Below are positions 23,820 to 36,600 of a DNA stretch of 64,000 nucleotides, in pieces (position 1 is the stretch's first letter; each line of letters begins with the position of its first letter). The position numbers and the translations under genes were made by a program. Location of the stretch: contig OZ038423.1 in the NCBI GenBank assembly GCA_964036155.1, positions 81,908,246-81,972,245 on the forward strand. The letters run 5' to 3'. A model generated the notes under the pieces. The model was not told where the DNA came from and made no database searches. It worked only from the letters and a program-made list of their open reading frames with translations. Source of the DNA: Diploscapter coronatus (taxonomy: Eukaryota; Nematoda; Chromadorea; Rhabditida; Rhabditidae).

Positions 23820-24543
23820 TAGCTGAAGCTCGTACGAAGTTCTAGCATTTTCTAATATTGTGCAGGCTAGAAGGTGTGTGTGGATGTTATGAAGGCCTTA
23901 GATGGTAGTTCTCTACTATTAACTAGCACTGCACGAATATTAAGAATCCTTTATTGACTAGTCTTGGTTCAGTACAGCAAGACCCAATACAAAGTAGAGA
24001 ATAGTAAGGCGTGGGTAAAACTGTGAAGGAACAAAGTAACAACGAAGAGGGCGTATTTATAGGCGCGAGTCGCGCCTAGGAAGTAACTCCGCCCTTTAAG
24101 GTTCGGGCAATCTAGGGATAGTTCTAGAAATGACTCTCCAGCCAGAAATGACAATAACAAGTATGATTCATCAAAATGAACAAGTCGTTGGCGACAAATA
24201 TATTCAAATTTCTCAATTATTTAAATTATTTATTTTATTTAATGAAATTCGTAGAAGGAAGTGATTGAAAAATTCACTTCCTCTATTCTCAAGGACATGA
24301 TTCGTTGATAACGATTGCTAATAACGATACCAAATAGCCAAATGTGTCATCAAAACGAGCTGTCATAATTCAATTAAAAACAGGAAATAAGAAATTCAAG
24401 GAGAAAATATATTACGCTTGCATTTTAGCTAACGATGAATGAAACAGGAGCATCGGAACAATGGATGCGGAACTTAATTCAAATTTATTGGAATTATGCA
24501 TTCATCTGATGCTCAATAACATATAGAGGTGAAAAAGGAGAAC
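23820..24543. other. Upstream region of the 19-exon module gene
   Basis: No gene recognised. Contains the presumptive promoter of the gene starting at 24603. Confidence 0.45.
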
Positions 24544-24551
24544 TATAAATA
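24544..24551 (+). promoter_or_regulatory. TATA box candidate
   Basis: TATAAATA 52 nt before the ATG at 24603, which would place transcription start near 24,575. A strong TATA suits a tissue-restricted secreted product. Confidence 0.45.
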
Positions 24552-24602
24552 TGGGATGTAACGAATGGTGGAGCGTCGTAAATTTAGCACATAAACTCAG
24601 CA

Positions 24603-27600
24603 ATGAGATATTTGCTAATCTCAGCCAGCATTCTATTCTGGATATTAATATCGTCAATAGACGGTGGGATCTATGGAGGATATGAAACTCAGGTCAGTAA
24701 TATTGTCATTTTTGAAGATTACTCAAGCATTAGGAGTAATACTTGAGTAATCTACGATGCTGTCAGCATTGATAATCAACTAGAGTTGGAAAAGTTGTAA
24801 TTATCAGAAGTGTAAATGCAAAATGAGGTAAACTGCACTATTCTTTGCTGTATAATTTACAGTAAAGTACAATGCAGTTTGAAGATTGCTGTGCAATCTG
24901 AAAAAGAAAACATTAGCATAAAATCTTCGACGAATACTAGCAAATGATCAGCTCCGTTGTTTATCAAAGCATCAAATTTATACTAGGTGGCACTCACCAC
25001 AAAGTCTAGTGAGAGGAAAGTATTCTTTTTGTGTGCATACTGTTCGCTGCACCTTTCAACAGTATGTAGCACGAAGAATACTGATCATCAACTAGACTTT
25101 GCAGTGTATGCAGACCTCATAAATGTCTATCCTCTGATGCTAATGAGCTTGAGTGGTTAAATAAATGATTACTGGCAACTTTGGATGATCAATTGTGATG
25201 AGTAATTGCATCATTCGAACTAATTAATTTTTCGAAGATGGAAGTGGCTTCTATTTAGCTGTATTAGGAAGTGTACAACAGTTGATCATAAACTATTTTA
25301 TCCTTCAATTACAGTTAGATAGGAGCTAGTTTATTTATCGAAGTTATTAGTTTTCTTAGACGAAGAAACATTCCTTCATAAACGGTAAGTTTGTTAGAGA
25401 AACGAAAATAGGTGAAGCAGTTCTCCAAGCGAGTATCTATGATATCATATTCCCCATTTTTTCTTTTTTATAGATGTTTTCGCTTTGAGTATGAGTAATG
25501 TTTTTCCTATGTTAAATAATTTTAGAACGCGGATACTGGCGGCGGTTCATATAGTGGAGGCAACTCATATGACAATGGCTATGCAGACTACAATGCACCA
25601 CAAGCCTACATCTACGAGGAATATCCGATGTCTTCCGAGTCATATGAGTCGTCGTCGTCGTCGAGTGAATCCAAAGAAACTAGTAAGCTCTACAAACATG
25701 TATAAAATTCAAAATTCCTGCAATTGAGCATATGAAGTTTGCAATATAAATAATTTTAGAATGTAAAAAATGTCCTTCTGTGAAGATCCTGGACCTGCCA
25801 AACGGTAGCTTGCCAAAAGGATTCAACGAATTTCCGCCTACATTCAAGTAAGCCTTCGCTTTTTACTGAATAAAAAAAACTTTTGATTTATTATGAATCT
25901 ATTTTTATGAAAAGAGATCAAAATAAGGTTAAGCATCAGCTTTATTCCCGACAAAGCAATTTTTACAAATATCTGAATAATTTTCTTCCCAGTGATAAAC
26001 GAATTTTTCACAGTGAGTAAATCTGGTGAAACTTTTGAATCACTCAGTATGCCAATATTTTCTTTTCATGTTGAACATTTAGATACATCAAGAAGAATGG
26101 CTGCAAAGCTGTAAAAATAATATGCATAGGCAGCTCCCCTTCGGAACTCGTTGTCAATAATCCGAAAGGCACTGGTGACAATTCGAATCAGACATATCCT
26201 GGAGCAAGGGTATTTTTTACTTTCTGATACCCAGGTTGAGCTAAAAAGTTATAGTCGACTGTAAAAAACTTGACAGTCGCAGTGCCCTTCGCACAAGGGG
26301 GCGGTGCGAACAGCACGCTTCCCGCTCACGTCGCGGCATGCATTGCGAATTCATTATTCAAACTGGATTTTCGTTTTCAATTATTTGTTTCAACGTTTTC
26401 ATCTGTGATTTTTATAATTATTCGGTAACCATCGATAATTAGGACATAATTACAGAATTTTGCTGAGAAATTATGCTCAAGAAATCATTTTACTGAGAAA
26501 AACGATAAAAAGTCACGGAAAAACACGAAATAAACAGAAAACTAAAACCTGTGTCTGTAATTATGTTCTAATTATCGATGATTACCGAATAATTATAAAA
26601 ATCACGGATGAAAACGTCGAAAAAAATAAATGAAAGTGGAAATCCAGTTTGAATAATAAATTTACAATGCATGCCGCGACGCGAGCGGGAAGCGTGCTGT
26701 TCGCACCGCCCCCTTGTGCGAAGGGCACTGCGACTGTCAAGTTTTTCACAATGGACTATAGCATCATTTGTTTTATATTTGCTAGTTTTTTTTCCATTTA
26801 TGGTATGCATATTCAGATGAAACTTTCCAATTTTATGATTAGTTTATCCTAATAGTTCTACAAAATCTTTACCAGATCAGTTAATCACGAATGACTAAAA
26901 CAGTATAAAGAGAAAGAAAAACTACTGATGCAAAACTATTGCGAGTCGCTAACATTCGAAATAATAGGTTGTTGCACGTGGGAACTCAATCAGAGTATTA
27001 GCCAAATGCAATGAGAACGGAAAATGGGTCGTAAAGGATTTGGAAAATCTGAGCATCATTTTCGATCATGCAGTGTGCGTTGTTAAAACTCCAGGTTTGA
27101 TATATTTTAATTTTTGAAAAATTTAACAACTTTCTACAATTACTCGAGTTCCGAGACTTCGGTTTTCGTATTCTCCACTCTCGATTATATTGTTTAGACT
27201 CATTTCCAGGAAAATAATTTTGGAGCTGTGTCAAGTCTTTCTACAGATTCCCATAGAATGGCTAATATCATTTTTAGGAACAACTCCTGCTCCACCTCCT
27301 CCAACAACAACTGCAGCTCCGCCACCTCCTCCTCCAACAACAACTGCAGCTCCACCACCTCCTCCTCCAACAACAACTGCAGCTCCGCCACCTCCTCCTC
27401 CAACAACAACTGCAGCTCCACCACCTCCTCCTCCAACAACAACGGCAGCTCCGCCACCTCCTCCTCCAACAACAACTGCAGCTCCACCACCTCCTCCTCC
27501 AACAACAACTGCAGCTCCGCCACCTCCTCCTCCAACAACAACTGCAGCTCCACCACCTCCTCCTCCAACGACAACGGCAGCTCCGCCACCTCCTCCTCCA

Positions 27601-30600
27601 ACGACAACTGCAGCTCCACCACCTCCTCCTCCAACAACAACTGCAGCTCCGCCACCTCCTCCTCCAACAACAACTGCAGCTCCGCCACCTCCTCCTCCAA
27701 CAACAACTGCAGCTCCACCACCTCCTCCTCCAACGACAACGGCAGCTCCGCCACCTCCTCCTCCAACGACAACTGCAGCTCCACCACCTCCTCCTCCAAC
27801 GACAACTGCAGCTCCGCCACCTCCTCCTCCAACAACAACTGCAGCTCCGCCACCTCCTCCTCCAACAACAACTGCAGCTCCACCACCTCCTCCTCCAACA
27901 ACAACGGCAGCTCCGCCACCTCCTCCTCCAACGACAACTGCAGCTCCGCCACCTCCTCCTCCAACAACAACTGCAGCTCCACCACCTCCTCCTCCAACAA
28001 CAACGGCAGCTCCGCCACCTCCTCCTCCAACGACAACTGCAGCTCCGCCACCTCCTCCTCCAACAACAACTGCAGCTCCACCACCTCCTCCTCCAACGAC
28101 AACTGCAGCTCCGCCACCTCCTCCTCCAACAACAACGGCAGCTCCGCCACCTCCTCCTCCAACGACAACTGCAGCTCCGCCACCTCCTCCTCCAACAACG
28201 ACAGCTTCTTCAGGTAACTATTTCTTTGAGTGCTCAAAGTGGTAAGAAAAAATTGAAAAACGGTCAGTATTTTGTCAGACACTGTTACTTACACTGTGGA
28301 GATGAACCGAAAGTTGTCACAATTTGGGACTTTCTACAAAATTTTTGTAACTTTACCTTTCATAAAGCATTTCATTTTAGATCAAAAATCCCTTTAAAAG
28401 AGCCTTTGCAAAGCTCATGCTTGTTTCTTCTCTAACGCAGAGTGGAAGTGGCGTGTTTTCTCTCTACTCATATACCGTATTTCCCCTGGACGGCGACCTT
28501 TATTCATCAACAAATTTAGTGAATAACGACTCACTTTTAACTACGTCATTATTCAGCATTTAAAAATACTAACCTAAATAGCCTTAATTTAACAAATTCA
28601 TCAACATTTTATTGAGTTTTAATTATAAACATAAAAATTAATAATTTAAAATCTTATACATAACTTTTAAAAATAATATTTGAAGAATTTTATTCATTTA
28701 TTTACTTTTTTATTAGAAAAAGGTGAGAAGAGGGTAATTCGGAAATTGGAATTGCCATCAAGAGGCATAATAAAGGGTGTCCCAAAGTTATAGGTACGCT
28801 TAGGGACCGCCAAGCCCCGCCCCTTTCACTGGATTCAAAAGTGTCCATAGTTGATAACCCTTTCGATTATCGCCGATTTTTTTTGTTTTACTTTTGTTTT
28901 TCATAGTTGATCGATACCCACTATACAATTCGATACCGCTCTTTCACGTGGTGATATCGATTTATTGATTGGGTGCGAAATAAGTCCGCAAATGTGCGTC
29001 AAATGCACACCAAATTGCGACAATGCTAATATTTCGAGTTATAAAAAAGGTACATTTCATTTTTTTTGATGAATCGGTACACCTAGTTGACATGTACAAC
29101 ATATGTAAAAATTAGAAAAATCCTAGTACCCGCAACTTTTCCCGAGGCAATAATAGATGCTCGCCTTTGCGGTACTGTATCTTGACAAAGGATCACTGAA
29201 ATCGTCCGAAAACTTGACTAAAATAAAATTTGATACTCCCTAATTATGATATTCAAAAGAAAAAAACGAAATTTTATCAAAAAATATTTTTGAAATTAAT
29301 TTCAAAATGACCATTTTTTTGTCTTTGCTAAATTTGATCACTGCAGGCATATTTTGAAAGGCACATGTTTTTATTTTATATTTTGATTATTTGGTCAATT
29401 GTCCGTCTTCGGTGAAAAAATTAGAAACTCCTGAGACCCCAAAACGAAATTAGAAATGTTAGCAGAATGTAAGGGATATTCAAAATGAAAGGATGAAATG
29501 AAACAGACTGCAATATTTCTCTCACCCTATCCCTTTTCCCTGCCAACAAATATTTACGATTTTTGGATTTTCGTTATTTCATTTTTCACTTTTTTATGTT
29601 TATGCTAATTTTTTCTTGTTTGGGATGGATATAAGACCTAACGAGCAACACAGCCATGGGTAACTCATGGAGCTGCGGTTTGTTTGAAAAATTGGCTAGT
29701 GGTCCCTACCCATATTGCTGTATCTTTATCGATTTTTAAGATTTTGATATTCTGGTTAGAGAGCGCAAACTCCGCCCACTCGGTGAAGTCAAAGTCAAGG
29801 GAGGCAACTTCGCCAAAATTTTTAAAAATTTTTAGAAATTTTGCGAAGCGATTTTGGCTAGTTTTTCTTCTCCCACTATTAGATATGGGCCTAGAGGACA
29901 TTTTTGCTTCCGGAACATGCCTCCGAAACTTGACTTGAGCCGGTCAAAACGTACAATTAAATCTAAAAATCGTTCGTTTGAGCTTCAAAAGTGTTCCCCA
30001 TTGCTCTTCCGTTGATCAGGAGTTGTGTTTTTTATTATTTTGTGCAATGAAGACCATTTTACGGTCAAAAAATATAAAAATCCAAACGACAACCAGCGGC
30101 AGGCGGTTTGAAAGCCGAAAAATTCGCTACAAAGCCATTTGACACTTGTTTCGCTGCTTTTTTGCGCTCAAATTGCTGCAAAGTGAGCGTGGCCGCCTAT
30201 CAACATCGGAATGAACAAAAATATATATACTCTTCCATGATTTTGTCATCAAAACGAAAATTTCACTTGCGCCCTCTATCTATATTGACCAAAGTGAGAA
30301 ATAATTAATTTATCGAGAACCTGAATTACGAGAAAATTTTGATGAAAATGTTTTATTTTTAATAAGAACTATATAATTTTAGCTTAAAATGTGTTATTTT
30401 GCTCAAAATTCCCGGTAAAAGCGTTATATTTTAGCACCATGTGTAACTGATTGCACGCCTGAACCTACTGGTGTACTAGTGCCTGCTGGAGTAAGACATT
30501 GTTTTAATAAAGAATTAATTCATTATCTATTTAAATTATCATCAAATATAGTAAAGTTGAATTGCTTTAGGGAACTACAGTATGTGCAGCTGCAGCAAAT

Positions 30601-33600
30601 ACTAATAATATGGGAGGCGAGATTAAAACTGTTGAAGAATTCACAGAATATTGCAAGTTAGTTGTTTAAACAATTTAAGAAGTAAAAAATTCTTCCCTGA
30701 AGAACACATATAATATTTATTGTATATTATTTATTTTCAGGAAAAAAGTTATATGTGCAGCCGGTACACAAAATGCATATATTAAACTAGACGAAGAGAC
30801 CGATTGCACGCAAATCGCAATCGATAATGGTGTTGTTGAATTTAAAATCAAATGCAAAGATGGCCATTTCTACTATAAGAAAGGTGGATCTTGGAAAAAA
30901 ATACTATCAATCGAGTGCACAGAGCCAAAGCCAGGTATTTCTTTTTTGTTTAAAAAAAAAACTCTAGAATTTTTACGAAGCTATTTTTTCCCATGATTTT
31001 TCTTTTCTCGCTATTAGATATGAGCCTAGGGGATATTTTGCTTCCGGGACATGCCTCCGAAACTTGACTTGAGCCGGTCAAAACGTACAATTAAATCTAA
31101 AAATCGTTCGTTTGAGCTTCAAAAGTGTTCCCCATTGCTCTTCCGTTGATCAGGAGTTGTGTTTTTTATTATTTTGTGCAATGAAGACCATTTTACGGCC
31201 AAAAATATCAAAATCCAGACGACAACCAACGGCAGGCGATTTAAAGACCGAAAATTCAAAAAATTCGCTACAAAGCCATTTGACACTTGTTTCGTTGCTT
31301 TTTGTGCTCAAACTGCAGAATGGGCGTGGCCTATCATTTTGGAAATGATGAAAAAAACTCATCGAAACTTCAGAATGTTCCAGAAACAAGCAAAGAAATT
31401 CGAACAAACGTCCTTACAAGACCGTTCTCCCTTTGAAATAGCCTTTGCTCTATTCACTGCAAAGGCAGAGCACGCTTTTCGCTTGACGGAAATTTACTCA
31501 CAAAAAGGGGCTTCGGATTGTCGTTTTCAAAAATTCATATCTTTGGTCACACTGATCCGTTTTTCATGCGATTTTTTGCTATAAGCTTGATTAGCCCATC
31601 ATATTTTGAGAAAAATACTTTCATAACTCTGCCTTCACATCGGGAATATCAATTACGCCTTCTAATTATATGGAGTGAATTTTAAAATTTATACATTTCC
31701 TTGATTATGTTTAGTCGGAAGCGTTTTTGAGGAAAATACTCAACTACATTTTTGATATACTCGAGCAGAGATAAATGAAAATGAATGATTTGCCCATTTA
31801 TAATAGAAAATTTTAGTGGGGCATAGATACCTGGCACAGTGCTAATTTCGACTATTTTTAAAGTCAAAATTGAAAATAGATTTTATTTTGTAATCTGCAG
31901 TCGATTCGTATAATTGGTATGAAAATTTTGAATTTTCAAAAATGAGAAACAGATTCCCAAATCATATACCATTCGATAGAGAATAAAAGTGAGAAGCTTA
32001 TGAAGACATCTCAGAAAAATTTTCATCCCTGAGGGCTCCAGACCAGAAAAATCGAAAATCGTAATTTACGTTCGAGAATTTTTATCTCGAAAATTTGCAA
32101 AGTTCTACATGGTCTAAGCTTCATTTTAACACCAAATTTGACTCTACTTGCTTTGGAAATTTTCGAAATAAAAATTACTGAGTGTAAAATTTGATTTTCA
32201 GCTTTTCAATCTAGATCCCTCAGGGATGAAAATTTTCCCAAGATATCTTAACAAAAGTTGTTCAGTTTTATGAACTCTATCGAATGATATATGATTGGGT
32301 GTCTAACTCAAAAATTCGAAAAATCAAAATTTTCAAGTTCCATTTTGGATCGGTTTCGATAAAGTGTTGTCGCTATTTTTTTCGAAATTATTTTTGAATT
32401 AGCATGAGTAGGACATGTACTTTGTTCGATGAAAATATTGGGATGTAATACTGACGGCATTGTATGTAAATTTCAATTTTATCCCAACGATCCATGCTTT
32501 TTAACATTTTTGCAGTTTTTAGCTGTAACTTGCGATAGGAAGGGCAAATTCGAAAATGCCTACATCATTAGACTCAGCTCATCAAACTGAACAATCTGAT
32601 ATAGGTTTTGGGGTATCAGAATGATTTTTGAAATTTGACCCCCGGACCCGATACCCGAACCTGGACTTGAAAATTCCGGGAAAAGACCACAAAATCGTGT
32701 TCTCCAGGCCGAATATAGGTAGAAAATACTCAAATGCCCCTTCAAAACGAATTTTAAACTTCTGGTCCGACCTCTTTCTTGAGATCGTCGAGAATTACAT
32801 GGATTCGTTTTAAGAGTGAATGCCAGCAAAAATCAAACCTAGAGAGCACTTCGTCAAACGAAGAAAAAAAATCTATGGGGGGTAGGTCGCAGAGGGGAAA
32901 TTTTGTATGGCGAGGTAGGTCGCAAGGGGTTTCTGACGATCGTCCTCCCTAGGTCTGTACACGATAACAAAATACTCGTTTATGATTAACTTTTAATCGC
33001 ATGAAAATTTAGATATGTGCACAACTGGTTGTCCAACAAATCCACCAGTAGTACCCGTTGATCAGGTAATGAGTTGATATCCATTGTTACAAAAACATTC
33101 ATAAATATTGTTGTTGATTCATTTAACTATGAATACCTATTTATAAATATTTTTCGTATATATCTTTCTATGCTATATGTAATCGTGAAATACAGGTATA
33201 TTTGCAGCCAGCAGAAAACATATGCTCAGTTAATGGATACGTTGGAGCAGTAGTCGTATTCTCGGAACCAACTGGTACTTCTTCATCTTGCACGTAAGAA
33301 TGTTACCAAATGATAATCTAAAATTGCAGCCAATATTATTGATATATACGTAAACAGCCGAGTCGTAATCAATGTGATAATATTTAAGGAAAAAGATGAA
33401 ATGTGAAGGCGCATCTGGCTTAAAAATTTTGTACGATGATGGCAGTGAAGATGGAGCGTGTTTTAATGCACCCGGCGATCCAAATACTAATGAGATTACT
33501 ATCACTTGTGACGGTGGCAATAATTGGTATTTCGAAAAAACTCCTGGTTCGAAGAAGAAGATCCGTGAAATATTCTGTAAAAAACCATCAAGTAATACAC

Positions 33601-36600
33601 GATACCAAATTTTAAGCCCTTCTTTATTAGTATTTTTTGTTTTTGTTTTTGGTGAAGTACAGAGACCTAGAGAGCACTTTCGTCAAACGAAGAAAAAAAA
33701 TCTATGGGGGGTAGGTCGCAAAGGGGAAATTTTGTATGGCGAAGTAGGTCGTAAGGGGTTTCTGACGATCGTCCTCCCTAAGACTGGCAAAAACCGAACC
33801 CCAAAATGAAAAATTTTGTGAGGGAAAGAGTGGTAGGGCGGGGTTTAAATTGACTTATTTGAAAACCTGCCAAAATCTAATTTTTTATTTTAAAGAAATT
33901 TCTTATTTGGTTATTCATTAGATGTTGCCTGTGAACCTCTGCGATATCGTTAAACCCCCAGATAAAGAGCAGTGATCGATTCTGCCCCCGCTGCAAATTT
34001 TGACCAACACAACTTACTCAAAAGTAACGCACATACGTAGGGCACATAAAGAGGTCCTTTTGAGAGACAGCGGAGAAATAGTATGGGAAATTAATTTAGC
34101 GTTGCACGGGCACAATTTTGCTAATTTTTCTATCGTAAGCATGGAATGCTAAATTCCTTATCGATTTGAATAAGGTCCTTTGAGACTTTTCGCCTTTTGG
34201 CCGCAAACGAAGCAGGTCAAGCAAAGAAAGAACATTTTCACCGCGTCACAGCGCGCTTTCCAGGAACTTCCCAACTGTCCATATCATTTTCTATTGCTAA
34301 TCCGAGTATTCAGTCAGGAAAGCCAAAGTAAAAATGCCCAAAACTCAAGATCATCCCGACTACCACGCTTCCTTCTTTGTTTCGAACTTCTGCAAAGAGG
34401 CTGTGCTTGCAGACCCTACTCATAACTTATTTCGCATCTTTTAACCTTTTACTTATTTTTTGAAAATAATTTTTTTCGAAGAAAAGTTACATATTCCAGG
34501 ATAATTTTTTCCATCGAACTGATCCCATAAAATAGCTGAATTTTACAAAACACTGATATTCGATGTTAACTTTTTCATAGAGAAATCATTACTAATTTTG
34601 ACTTAGAGACCGTCTATCGTACACAGAAAGTGGTTGAATCACGGAATGTCGTATATAGATATAGTCCTATATTCATAAATTATCATGCTTTTTCAAATTA
34701 AAAAAAAGATTAAAAAAACTTTTCTTTGTACCCCTGACGGGTGTCAAATCGCAAAAATCATGAACTTTTATTCCCTCGTAGTCCTGTTGACTTTTGGGGC
34801 CGGAGCCTGGTCTCTTCATTTTATGATTAGAGCCCATGAATATATCCACCCATATGGGTTTGGTTTGGATCCGGGACACTTTTGGAATTGTCCGGCCTTT
34901 GTTCGGGTTACTCAAAGAATGCGTCTTAAAACTAATTCTTTGGATCATTAAATATGTTGATATTATGGCTTATGAGAAGGTAGATACTGCATACTCTTTG
35001 CAACTCGCTTTTGCGCACGCCCCGCCCCTTCTCCTACTCGTTATTCCTTCTCCTTTTCAATTGTCATCTCTTCCGTCTCTTCAGAGCGCATGCTATCTCG
35101 AGGGGGTTGAACCTAAGAGAAGATAGATGCAAAAAGTGTGTAATATCTACTTTCTCACGGTCCATAATACAACGTTTCGAGTTAGTCAACGTATATACTT
35201 GAAATTTTGGGTATGGAATTCTATTATATGACTAGCTTTTTTTAACTTAAATTTCTATTACAATTATATGATAAAGTATTGCAAGACATAGAATATTTTT
35301 CAGGTCCATGCACTCGTTGTCCACAAGCTCCTGAGTTCTTTGATCATGATGTGAGTTTTATTTGATTATTAAATGAAACATAACTGCACAATAATTCGGT
35401 TGTTATTTATACTATTCTCTTATTTAAATGATCTATATTAATTATGCTCATTCAAAATGCTAGAAAACTACTCTTTACATTTGTTTAAAACAGTTTGTAA
35501 AAAATCGAGTTTTTGCAAAGGAAAGTGGTCGGAAAAATTTTGGAATCCTCAAATGAAATGATTTTTGGTATACGGGATTATTCAATCCGGAAAAAAAAAA
35601 TTTGGGTTCCACAGGAACCGGGCCCCAACCAGTCCTGGGACCGATTTTCGAAATACAATGTTAACCGAACAAAACTAATATTCTTGCTTCGAAATATGTA
35701 ATTCCGAGATTGGGACAATCGTACGTTTTTATTCTCAATTATTTTCGACAAACCAGGGCTGGGATTCAAGTAAAATTACACCCCCCTGTAAAACCATTTA
35801 CAAGGGGGTGTAATTTGAATTGTAAAATTTTTACAGGGGGTGTAAAATTTTACTTGAATCCCAGCCCAGATTGCATAGCGAGAGAACGCAGAGTTGATGC
35901 GAGAGGAAAGGAAGAGACTTGTCGCGGTTCTCTCTCATCCCCCTTCGCACCAACTCTGAGTCCTCTCGCTATGCAATTTGGTTTGTTGAATATAATATTG
36001 AGTACAAAGCACGGTTACTTTTTCCCAGAACGAGAGAATGAGATAAGAACGAGAAAACGATGGTTTCAAAGGGGTTACAATTAGTTGATAGTTCGCAGGA
36101 TTTTCTGCCTGGCCATGTACCATAGGGTGCGCCATAAATACGGGAAACACTTTGTATAAGTTAATATATTCTATGAACTGAATATAATTTCGGCTAAAGT
36201 TAGTGTTTTTGAAATCTTCATATCATATTTAGCATTCATACAAATTTTCATTAAATTCTGATGTACTACGCCATAACTAAAGTAATGCACAGGGATGTTG
36301 GCGGTGCAGTAAAATGGCACACCGCACTGCAGACCTCCCTGGTATGCATTTATGAGGGTAACAATCACAGTCCTTACAAATACGTGAAGATACGTTTACA
36401 ATTTTCTTCATAAAACGATCTATATTAAAAAAAAATAACGACTAGAAAAATCTAAATTGCACGTAATAAACAAGTCATAATACAAAGTCGATTATTTATA
36501 CTTTTATTTTTTAATTTTGATTCTAATGACGTCGTCAGAAATCAAAAACATCTCACGAATGACCTTGCTTTGAAATAATAACAACTTTTGCTTTTAGTTT

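Noticed and set aside
27310..28200. CRISPR-like array
   Set aside because: 33-nt units are contiguous with no spacers, and are in frame inside an exon.
27200..28282. Long minus-strand and second plus-frame ORFs over the Pro/Thr tract (Leu/Glu-rich and Ser/Asn-rich proteins)
   Set aside because: They are shadows of a repeat whose unit is a multiple of three; only the Pro/Thr frame has matching splice sites and phases on both sides.
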